A DNA stretch of 64,000 nucleotides from Dichetophora obliterata. Its lineage: Eukaryota > Arthropoda > Insecta > Diptera > Sciomyzidae. The stretch covers positions 43,026,485-43,090,484 of the forward strand of contig OY986439.1 in assembly GCA_963920525.1 (NCBI GenBank), read 5' to 3'. Position numbers and translations under genes: made by a program. The notes under the pieces are model-generated. The model had not been told where the DNA came from. It saw nothing but the letters and a program-made list of their open reading frames with translations, and searched no databases. The stretch's first letter is position 1. Every line of letters begins with the position of its first letter. Shown here piece by piece: positions 1 through 10,900 of this stretch.

Positions 1-73
1 CATAGTTTTTGACGTGGTTTTTTGCGATTTTTTTGGTTTTTTAGCAATAACTTCTAAACCATACATCATAAAA

Positions 74-201
74 GGACGATTTATGCATCAAAATGTTCCT
101 TAAGCTACTGCCCACAAGACTGTATCCTTAAAATAATTTTAAAAATTTTTGCGATTTTTTTGGTTGTTTAAGCCATAACTTCTAAACCATACATCATAAA
201 A
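74..201 (+). repeat. Extra copy of sub-repeat A (128-bp duplication), first of four
   Basis: The A core occurs at 74 and again at 202, joined through AAAAATTTTTGCGATTTTTTTGG, so sub-repeat A is present twice and the unit is about 661 bp long. The same irregular unit occurs at 4664/4792, 7994/8122 and 11856/11984. The junction lies in a T run, consistent with unequal exchange or slippage between T-rich stretches. Confidence 0.9.
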
Positions 202-735
202 GGACGATTTATGCATCAAAATGTTCCTTAAGCTACTGCCCACAAGACTGTATCCTTAAAATAATTTTAAAAATTAGATTTCATGTTAATTTCATGTGCC
301 CTTTTTTATCAATTTTTATTTTTTTTATTTATTTTCTAAAATAAAAACTACATATCAGATAAGGACGATTCATGCATTAAAATGAGCACCAGGTCCTCGT
401 CCTTAAGAAGGCATATTCCTTTGTCCAAATGCCGTTTGCTCTATCTCTTGTAGTTTAGGAGTTGTAGAACACTTTTTGGAGTGGAAGCTGGCCAAAAACA
501 TGCGCTTTTTCCGTCATAACTCCCAAACCATACATCCTACAAGGACGATTTATGCACCAAATTGTTTCTAATACATATATACACAAGACTGCATATTCAG
601 AAAAAAGTTTTCTGGAATTTGATTTTTTTCAAGAATCTTGGTTAAAATTTTTTTACAAGAATCATAGTTTTTGTTGTGTTTTTTTGCGATTTTTTTGGTT
701 TTTTAGCCATAACTTCTAAACCATACATCATAAAA

Positions 736-896
736 GGACGATTTATGCATCAAAATGTTCCTTAAGCTACTGACCACAAGACTGTATCCTTAAAATAATT
801 TTAAAAATTAGATTTCATGTTAATTTCATGTGCCCTTTTTTATCAATTTTTATTTTTTTTATTTATTTTCTAAAATAAAAACTACATATCAGATAA
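736..896 (+). repeat. Satellite sub-repeat A (161 bp), example copy
   Basis: It starts with the core GGACGATTTATGCATCAAAA, continues through CCTTAAGCTACTG and CACAAGACTG, and ends in a very AT-rich stretch with long T runs and TTTATTTATTTTC. In some units this sub-repeat is duplicated at 128-bp spacing (see 74, 4664, 7994 and 11856). Confidence 0.85.
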
Positions 897-1076
897 GGAC
901 GATTCATGCATTAAAATGAGCACCAGGTCCTCGTCCTTAAGAAGGGATACTCCTTTGTCCAAATGCCGTTTGCTCTATCTCTTGTAGTTTAGGAGTTGTA
1001 GAACACTTTTTGGAGTGGAAGCTGGCCAAAAACATGCGCTTTTTCCGTCATAACTCCCAAACCATACATCCTACAA
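897..1076 (+). repeat. Satellite sub-repeat B (180 bp), example copy
   Basis: It starts with the core variant GGACGATTCATGCATTAAAA. It is the least AT-rich third of the unit, containing CAGGTCCTCGTCC, TGCCGTTTGCTC, and GGAGTGGAAGCTGGCC. A diagnostic variant CACCATG replaces CACCAGG in many units and is useful for tracing unit lineages. Confidence 0.85.
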
Positions 1077-1268
1077 GGACGATTTATGCACCAAATTGTT
1101 TCTAATACATATATACACAAGACTGCATATTCAGAAAAAAGTTTTCTGGAATTTGATTTTTTTCAAGAATCTTGGTTAAAATTTTTTACATGAATCATAG
1201 TTTTTGACGTGGTTTTTTGCGATTTTTTTGGTTTTTTAGCCATAAATTCTAAACCATACATCATAAAA
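1077..1268 (+). repeat. Satellite sub-repeat C (192 bp), example copy
   Basis: It starts with the core GGACGATTTATGCACCAAAT and ends with a run of T-tracts separated by about one helical turn (1201-1237). It contains the 35-codon open frame beginning MHQIVSNTYIH that recurs in every unit; this is treated as chance. Diagnostic variants are ATATATAC versus ATATAAAC and CAAATTG versus CAAATGG. Confidence 0.85.
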
Positions 1269-3879
1269 GGACGATTTATGCATCAAAATGTTCCTTTAGC
1301 TACTGCCCACAAGACTGTATCCTTAAAATAATTTTAAAAATTAGATTTCATGTTAATTTCATGTGCCCTTTTTTATAAATTTTTATTTTTTTTATTTATT
1401 TTCTAAAATAAAAACTACATATCAGATAAGGACGATTCATGCATTAAAATGAGCACCAGGTCCTCGTCCTTAAGAAGGGATACTCCTTTGTCCAAATGCC
1501 GTTTGCTCTATCTCTTGTAGTTTAGGAGTTGTAGAACACTTTTTGGAGTGGAAGCTGGCCAAAAACATGTGCTTTTTCCGTCATAACTCCCAAACCATAC
1601 ATCCTACAAGGACGATTTATGCACCAAATTGTTTCTAATACATATATACACAAGACTGCATATTCAGAAAAAAGTTTTCTGGAATTTGATTTTTTTCAAG
1701 AATCTTGGTTAAAATTTTTTACATGAATCATAGTTTTTGACGTGGTTTTTTGCGATTTTTTTGGTTTTTTAGCCATAACTTCTAAACCATACATCATAAA
1801 AGGACGATTTATGCATCAAAATGTTCCTTAAGCTACTGCCCACAAGACTGTATCCTTAAAATAATTTTAAAAATTAGATTTCATGTTAATTTCATGTGCC
1901 CTTTTTTGTCAATTTTTATTTTTTTTATTTATTTTCTAAAATAAAAACTACATATCAGATAAGGACGATTCATGCATTAAAATGAGCACCAGGTCCTCGT
2001 CCTTAAGAAGGGATACTCCTTTGTCCAAATGCCGTTTGCTCTATCTCTTGTAGTTTAGGAGTTGTAGAACACTTTTTGGAGTGGAAGCTGGCCAAAAACA
2101 TGCGCTTTTTCCGTCATAACTCCCAAACCATACATCCTACAAGGACGATTTATGCACCAAATTGTTTCTAATACATATATACACAAGACTGCATATTCAG
2201 AAAAAAGTTTTCTGGAATTTGATTTTTTTCAAGAATCTTGGTTAAAATTTTTTTACAAGAATCATAGTTTTTGACGTGGTTTTTTTGCGATTTTTTTGGT
2301 TTTTTAGCCATAACTTCTAAACCATACATCATAAAAGGACGATTTATGCATCAAAATGTTCCTTAAGCTACTGCCCACAAGACTGTATCCTTAAAATAAT
2401 TTTAAAAATTAGATTTCATGTTAATTTCATGTGCCCTTTTTTATCAATTTTTATTTTTTTTATTTATTTTCTAAAATAAAAACTACATATCAGATAAGGA
2501 CGATTCATGCATTAAAATGAGCACTAGGTCCTCGTCCTTAAGAAGGGATACTCCTTTGTCCAAATGCCGTTTGCTCTATCTCTTGTAGTTTAGGAGTTGT
2601 AGAACACTTTTTGGAGTGGAAGCTGGCCAAAAACATGCGCTTTTTCCGTCATAACTCCCAAACCATACATCCTACAAGGACGATTTATGCACCAAATTGT
2701 TTCTAATACATATATACACAAGACTGCATATTCAGAAAAAAGTTTTCTGGAATTTGATTTTTTTCAAGAATCTTGGTTAAAATTTTTTACAAGAATCATA
2801 GTTTTTGACGTGGTTTTTTGCGATTTTTTTGGTTTTTTAGCCATAACTTCTAAACCATACACCATAAAAGGACGATTTATGCATCAAAATGTTCCTTAAG
2901 CTACTGCCCATAAGACTGTATCCTTAAAATAATTTTAAAAATTAGATTTCATGTTAATTTCATGTGCCCTTTTTTGTCAATTTTTATTTTTTTTATTTAT
3001 TTTCTAAAATAAAAACTACATATCAGATAAGGACGATTCATGCATTAAAATGAGCACCAGGTCCTCGTCCTTAAGAAGGGATACTCCTTTGTCCAAATGC
3101 CGTTTGCTCTATCTCTTGTAGTTTAGGAGTTGTAGAACACTTTTTGGAGTGGAAGCTGGCCAAAAACATGTGCTTTTTCCGTCATAACTCCCAAACCATA
3201 CATCCTACAAGGACGATTTATGCACAAAATTGTTTCTAATACATATATACACAAGACTGCATATTCAGAAAAAAGTTTTCTGGAATTTGATTTTTTTCAA
3301 GAATCTTGGTTAAAATTTTTTACATGAATCATAGTTTTTGACGTGGTTTTTTGCGATTTTTTTGGTTTTTTAGCCATAACTTCTAAACCATACATCATAA
3401 AAGGACGATTTATGCATCAAAATGTTCCTTAAGCTACTGCCCACAAGACTGTATCCTTAAAATAATTTTAAAAATTAGATTTCATGTTAATTTCATGTGC
3501 CCTTTTTTGTCAATTTTTATTTTTTTTATTTATTTTCTAAAATAAAAACTACATATCAGATAAGGACGATTCATGCATTAAAATGAGCACCAGGTCCTCG
3601 TCCTTAAGAAGGGATACTCCTTTGTCCAAATGCCGTTTGCTCTATCTCTTGTAGTTTAGGAGTTGTAGAACACTTTTTGGAGTGGAAGCTGGCCAAAAAC
3701 ATGCGCTTTTTCCGTCATAACTCCCAAACCATACATCCTACAAGGACGATTTATGCACCAAATTGTTTCTAATACATATATACACAAGACTGCATATTCA
3801 GAAAAAAGTTTTCTGGAATTTGATTTTTTTCAAGAATCTTGGTTAAAATTTTTTTACAAGAATCATAGTTTTTGACGTG

Positions 3880-4075
3880 GTTTTTTGCGATTTTTTTGGT
3901 TTTTTAGCCATAACTTCTAAACCATACATCATAAAAGGACGATTTATAAACCAAATTGTTTCTAATACATATATACACAAGACTGCATATTCAGAAAAAA
4001 GTTTTCTGGAATTTGATTTTTTTCAAGAATCTTGGTTAAAATTTTTTTACAAGAATCATAGTTTTTGACGTGGTT
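3880..4075 (+). repeat. A/C chimeric sub-repeat (extra 192-195 bp)
   Basis: The sequence reads through the upstream part of sub-repeat A and its core and then switches to sub-repeat C (GGACGATTTATAAACCAAATTG at about 3943), adding one extra C. The distance between B landmarks here is 728 instead of 533. The switch falls in the core shared by A and C, so an exchange between non-equivalent sub-repeats at this short homology explains it. H1 copy 2 lacks this segment. Confidence 0.85.
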
Positions 4076-7000
4076 TTTTTGCGATTTTTTTGGTTTTTAA
4101 GCCATAACTTCTAAACCATACATCATAAAAGGACGATTTATGCATCAAAATGTTCCTTAAGCTACTGCCCACAAGACTGTATCCTTAAAATAATTTTAAA
4201 AATTAGATTTCATGTTAATTTCATGTGCCCTTTTTTATCAATTTTTATTTTTTTTATTTATTTTCTAAAATAAAAACTACATATCAGATAAGGACGATTC
4301 ATGCATTAAAATGAGCACCAGGTCCTCGTCCTTCAGAAGGGATATTCCTTTGTCCAAATGCCGTTTGCTCTATCTCTTGTAGTTTAGGAGTTGTAGAACA
4401 CTTTTTGGAGTGGAAGCTGGCCAAAAACATGTGCTTTTTCCGTCATAACTCCCAAACCATACATCCTACAAGGACGATTTATGCACCAAATTGTTTCTAA
4501 TACATATATACACAAGACTGCATATTCAGAAAAAAGTTTTCTGGAATTTGATTTTTTTCAAGAATCTTGGTTAAAATTTTTTACATGAATCATAGTTTTT
4601 GACGTGGTTTTTTGCGATTTTTTTGGTTTTTTAGCAATAACTTCTAAACCATACATCATAAAAGGACGATTTATGCATCAAAATGTTCCTTAAGCTACTG
4701 CCCACAAGACTGTATCCTTAAAATAATTTTAAAAATTTTTGCGATTTTTTTGGTTGTTTAAGCCATAACTTCTAAACCATACATCATAAAAGGACGATTT
4801 ATGCATCAAAATGTTCCTTAAGCTACTGCCCACAAGACTGTATCCTTAAAATAATTTTAAAAATTAGATTTCATGTTAATTTCATGTGCCCTTTTTTGTC
4901 AATTTTTATTTTTTTTTATTTATTTTCTAAAATAAAAACTACATATTTTAGATAAGGACGATTCATGCATTAAAATGAGCACCAGGTCCTCGTCCTTAAG
5001 AAGGGATACTCCTTTGTCCAAATGCCGTTTGCTCTATCTCTTGTAGTTTAGGAGTTGTAGAACACTTTTTGGAGTGGAAGCTGGCCAAAAACATGTGCTT
5101 TTTCCGTCATAACTCCCAAACCATACATCCTACAAGGACGATTTATGCACCAAATTGTTTCTAATACATATATACACAAGACTGCATATTCAGAAAAAAG
5201 TTTTCTGGAATTTGATTTTTTTCAAGAATCTTGGTTAAAATTTTTTACATGAATCATAGTTTTTGACGTGGTTTTTTGCGATTTTTTTGGTTTTTTAGCC
5301 ATAACTTCTAAACCATACATCATAAAAGGACGATTTTTGCATCAAAATGTTCCTTAAGCTACTGCCCACAAGACTGTATCCTTGAAATAATTTTAAAAAT
5401 TAGATTTCATGTTAATTTCATGTGCCCGTTTTTGTCAATTTTTATTTTTTTTATTTATTTTCTAAAATAAAAACTACATATCAGATAAGGACGATTCATG
5501 CATTAAAATGAGCACCAGGTCCTCGTCCTTAAGAAGGGATATTCCTTTGTCCAAATGCCGTTTGCTCTATCTCTTGTAGTTTAGAAGTTGTAGAACACTT
5601 TTTGGAGTGGAAGCTGGCCAAAAACATGCGCTTTTTCCGTCATAACTCCCAAACCATACATCCTACAAGGACGATTTATGCACCAAATTGTTTCTAATAC
5701 ATATATACACAAGACTGCATATTCAGAAAAAAGTTTTCTGGAATTTGATTTTTTTCAAGAATCTTGGTTAAAATTTTTTTACAAGAATCATAGTTTTTGA
5801 CGTGTTTTTTTGCGATTTTTTTGGTTTTTTAGCCATAACTTCTAAACCATACATCATAAAAGGACGATTTATGCATCAAAATGTTCCTTAAGCTACTGAC
5901 CACAAGACTGTATCCTTAAAATAATTTTAAAAATTAGATTTCATGTTAATTTCATGTGCCCTTTTTTGTCAATTTTTATTTTTTTTATTTATTTTCTAAA
6001 ATAAAAACTACATATCAGATAAGGACGATTCATGCATTAAAATGAGCACCAGGTCCTCGTCCTTAAGAAGGGATACTCCTTTGTCCAAATGCCGTTTGCT
6101 CTATCTCTTGTAGTTTAGGAGTTGTAGAACACTTTTTGGAGTGGAAGCTGGCCAAAAACATGCGCTTTTTCCGTCATAACTCCCAAACCATACATCCTAC
6201 AAGGACGATTTATGCACCAAATTGTTTCTAATACATATATACACAAGACTGCATATTCAGAAAAAAGTTTTCTGGAATTTGATTTTTTTCAAGAATCTTG
6301 GTTAAAATTTTTTACATGAATCATAGTTTTTGACGTGGTTTTTTGCGATTTTTTTGGTTTTTTAGCCATAACTTCTAAACCATACATCATAAAAGGACGA
6401 TTTATACATCAAAATGTTCCTTAAGCTACTGCCCACAAGACTGTATCCTTAAAATAATTTTAAAAATTAGATTTCATGTTAATTTCATGTGCCCTTTTTT
6501 GTCAATTTTTATTTTTTTTATTTATTTTCTAAAATAAAAACTACATATCAGATAAGGACGATTCATGCATTAAAATGAGCACCATGTCCTCGTCCTTAAG
6601 AAGGGATACTCCTTTGTCCAAATGCCGTTTGCTCTATCTCTTGTAGTTTAGGAGTTGTAGAACACTTTTTGGAGTGGAAGCTGGCCAAAAACATGCGCTT
6701 TTTCCGTCATAACTCCCAAACCATACATCCTACAAGAACGATTTATGCACCAAATTGTTTCTAATACATATATACACAAGACTGCATATTCAGAAAAAAG
6801 TTTTCTGGAATTTGATTTTTTTCAAGAATCTTGGTTAAAATTTTTTACATGAATCATAGTTTTTGACGTGGTTTTTTGCGATTTTTTTGGTTTTTTAGCC
6901 ATAACTTCTAAACCATACATCATAAAAGGACGATTTATGCATCAAAATGTTCCTTAAGCTACTGTCCAGAAGACTGTATCCTTAAAATAATTTTAAAAAT

Positions 7001-7920
7001 TAGATTTCATGTTAATTTCATGTGCCCTTTTTTGTCAATTTTTATTTTTCTTATTTATTTTCTAAAATAAAAACTACATATGAGATAAGGACGATTCATG
7101 CATTAAAATGAGCACCAGGTCCTCGTCCTTAAGAAGGGATACTCCTTTGTCCAAATGCCGTTTGCTCTATCTCTTGTAGTTTAGGAGTTGTAGAACACTT
7201 TTTGGAGTGGAAGCTGGCCAAAAACATGCGCTTTTTCCGTCATAACTCCCAAACCATACATCATACAAGAACGATTTATGCACCAAATTGTTTCTAATAC
7301 ATATATACACAATACTGCATATTCAGAAAAAAGTTTTCTGGAATTTGATTTTTTTCAAGAATCTTGGTTAAAATTTTTTACATGAATCATAGTTTTTGAC
7401 GTGGTTTTTTGCGATTTTTTTGGTTTTTTAGCCATAACTTCTAAACCATACATCATAAAAGGACGATTTATGCATCAAAATGTTCCTTAAGCTACTGCCC
7501 ACAAGACTGTATCCTTAAAATAATTTTAAAAATTAGATTTCATGTTAATTTCATGTGCCCTTTTTTGTCAATTTTTATTTTTTTTATTTATTTTCTAAAA
7601 TAAAAACTACATATCAGATAAGGACGATTCATGCATTAAAATGAGCACCATGTCCTCGTCCTTAAGAAGGGATACTCCTTTGTCCAAATGCCGTTTGCTC
7701 TATCTCTTGTAGTTTAGGAGTTGTAGAACACTTTTTGGAGTGGAAGCTGGCCAAAAACATGCGCTTTTTCCGTCATAACTCCCAAACCATACATCCTACA
7801 AGAACGATTTATGCACCAAATTGTTTCTAATACATATATACACAAGACTGCATATTCAGAAAAAAGTTTTCTGGAATTTGATTTTTTTCAAGAATCTTGG
7901 TTAAAATTTTTTACATGAAT

Positions 7921-10900
7921 CATAGTTTTTGACGTGGTTTTTTGCGATTTTTTTGGTTTTTTAGCAATAACTTCTAAACCATACATCATAAAAGGACGAT
8001 TTATGCATCAAAATGTTCCTTAAGCTACTGCCCACAAGACTGTATCCTTAAAATAATTTTAAAAATTTTTGCGATTTTTTTGGTTGTTTAAGCCATAACT
8101 TCTAAACCATACATCATAAAAGGACGATTTATGCATCAAAATGTTCCTTAAGCTACTGCCCACAAGACTGTATCCTTAAAATAATTTTAAAAATTAGATT
8201 TCATGTTAATTTCATGTGCCCTTTTTTATCAATTTTTATTTTTTTTATTTATTTTCTAAAATAAAAACTACATATCAGATAAGGACGATTCATGCATTAA
8301 AATGAGCACCAGGTCCTCGTCCTTAAGAAGGCATATTCCTTTGTCCAAATGCCGTTTGCTCTATCTCTTGTAGTTTAGGAGTTGTAGAACACTTTTTGGA
8401 GTGGAAGCTGGCCAAAAACATGCGCTTTTTCCGTCATAACTCCCAAACCATACATCCTACAAGGACGATTTATGCACCAAATTGTTTCTAATACATATAT
8501 ACACAAGACTGCATATTCAGAAAAAAGTTTTCTGGAATTTGATTTTTTTCAAGAATCTTGGTTAAAATTTTTTTACAAGAATCATAGTTTTTGTTGTGTT
8601 TTTTTGCGATTTTTTTGGTTTTTTAGCCATAACTTCTAAACCATACATCATAAAAGGACGATTTATGCATCAAAATGTTCCTTAAGCTACTGACCACAAG
8701 ACTGTATCCTTAAAATAATTTTAAAAATTAGATTTCATGTTAATTTCATGTGCCCTTTTTTATCAATTTTTATTTTTTTTATTTATTTTCTAAAATAAAA
8801 ACTACATATCAGATAAGGACGATTCATGCATTAAAATGAGCACCAGGTCCTCGTCCTTAAGAAGGGATACTCCTTTGTCCAAATGCCGTTTGCTCTATCT
8901 CTTGTAGTTTAGGAGTTGTAGAACACTTTTTGGAGTGGAAGCTGGCCAAAAACATGCGCTTTTTCCGTCATAACTCCCAAACCATACATCCTACAAGGAC
9001 GATTTATGCACCAAATTGTTTCTAATACATATATACACAAGACTGCATATTCAGAAAAAAGTTTTCTGGAATTTGATTTTTTTCAAGAATCTTGGTTAAA
9101 ATTTTTTACATGAATCATAGTTTTTGACGTGGTTTTTTGCGATTTTTTTGGTTTTTTAGCCATAAATTCTAAACCATACATCATAAAAGGACGATTTATG
9201 CATCAAAATGTTCCTTTAGCTACTGCCCACAAGACTGTATCCTTAAAATAATTTTAAAAATTAGATTTCATGTTAATTTCATGTGCCCTTTTTTATAAAT
9301 TTTTATTTTTTTTATTTATTTTCTAAAATAAAAACTACATATCAGATAAGGACGATTCATGCATTAAAATGAGCACCAGGTCCTCGTCCTTAAGAAGGGA
9401 TACTCCTTTGTCCAAATGCCGTTTGCTCTATCTCTTGTAGTTTAGGAGTTGTAGAACACTTTTTGGAGTGGAAGCTGGCCAAAAACATGTGCTTTTTCCG
9501 TCATAACTCCCAAACCATACATCCTACAAGGACGATTTATGCACCAAATTGTTTCTAATACATATATACACAAGACTGCATATTCAGAAAAAAGTTTTCT
9601 GGAATTTGATTTTTTTCAAGAATCTTGGTTAAAATTTTTTACATGAATCATAGTTTTTGACGTGGTTTTTTGCGATTTTTTTGGTTTTTTAGCCATAACT
9701 TCTAAACCATACATCATAAAAGGACGATTTATGCATCAAAATGTTCCTTAAGCTACTGCCCACAAGACTGTATCCTTAAAATAATTTTAAAAATTAGATT
9801 TCATGTTAATTTCATGTGCCCTTTTTTGTCAATTTTTATTTTTTTTATTTATTTTCTAAAATAAAAACTACATATCAGATAAGGACGATTCATGCATTAA
9901 AATGAGCACCAGGTCCTCGTCCTTAAGAAGGGATACTCCTTTGTCCAAATGCCGTTTGCTCTATCTCTTGTAGTTTAGGAGTTGTAGAACACTTTTTGGA
10001 GTGGAAGCTGGCCAAAAACATGCGCTTTTTCCGTCATAACTCCCAAACCATACATCCTACAAGGACGATTTATGCACCAAATTGTTTCTAATACATATAT
10101 ACACAAGACTGCATATTCAGAAAAAAGTTTTCTGGAATTTGATTTTTTTCAAGAATCTTGGTTAAAATTTTTTTACAAGAATCATAGTTTTTGACGTGGT
10201 TTTTTTGCGATTTTTTTGGTTTTTTAGCCATAACTTCTAAACCATACATCATAAAAGGACGATTTATGCATCAAAATGTTCCTTAAGCTACTGCCCACAA
10301 GACTGTATCCTTAAAATATTTTAAAAATTAGATTTCATGTTAATTTCATGTGCCCTTTTTTATCAATTTTTATTTTTTTTATTATTTTCTAAAATAAAAA
10401 CTACATATCAGATAAGGGACGATTCATGCATTAAAATGAGCACTAGGTCCTCGTCCTTAAGAAGGGATACTCCTTTGTCCCAAATGCCGTTTGCTCTATC
10501 TCTTGTAGTTTAGGAGTTGTAGAACACTTTTTGGAGTGGAAGCTGGCCAAAAACATGCGCTTTTTCCGTCATAACTCCCAAACCATACATCCTACAAGGA
10601 CGATTTATGCACCAAATTGTTTCTAATACATATATACACAAGACTGCATATTCAGAAAAAAGTTTTCTGGAATTTGATTTTTTTCAAGAATCTTGGTTAA
10701 AATTTTTTACAAGAATCATAGTTTTTGACGTGGTTTTTTGCGATTTTTTTGGTTTTTTAGCCATAACTTCTAAACCATACACCATAAAAGGACGATTTAT
10801 GCATCAAATGTTCCTTAAGCTACTGCCCATAAGACTGTATCCTTAAAATAATTTTAAAAATTAGATTTCATGTTAATTTCATGTGCCCTTTTTTGTCAAT

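Larger units (their letters stand above)
736..1268 (+). repeat. Representative 533-bp satellite unit (A-B-C trimer)
   Basis: This is one typical unit, counted from the GG of the shared core in sub-repeat A to the same point in the next unit. The core occurs three times: at 736 (sub-repeat A, 161 bp to the next core), 897 (B, 180 bp) and 1077 (C, 192 bp). A and C also share the segment before the core (CATAACT, AAACCATACATC) and after it (CACAAGACTG). A and B share CCTTAAG downstream. The three are otherwise well diverged from each other while each is nearly identical between units. This is the signature of a higher-order repeat built from an older monomer of about 178 bp. Confidence 0.93.
1..7920 (+). 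repeat. Higher-order repeat block H1, copy 1 (about 7.9 kb)
   Basis: Bases 1 to about 2390 match 7921 to about 10310 with an exact offset of 7920 and no difference that I found, including rare private variants such as TTAGCAATAAC, GCATATTCC, GTTTTTGTTGTG, CATAAATTC and TTCCTTTAGC. The rest matches copy 2 at shifted offsets. Because the copy starts at the window edge, its true left end is not visible. Confidence 0.9.

Noticed and set aside
2687..2899. Open frame of 70 codons (MHQIVSNTYIH...) and its relatives at 3877, 10607, 11602 and 21865
   Set aside because: They are the same short frame of sub-repeat C, present in every unit and usually only 35 codons long; the longer versions arise from single indels in T-runs. 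Frame-changing variants are common, so there is no sign of selection for a protein.
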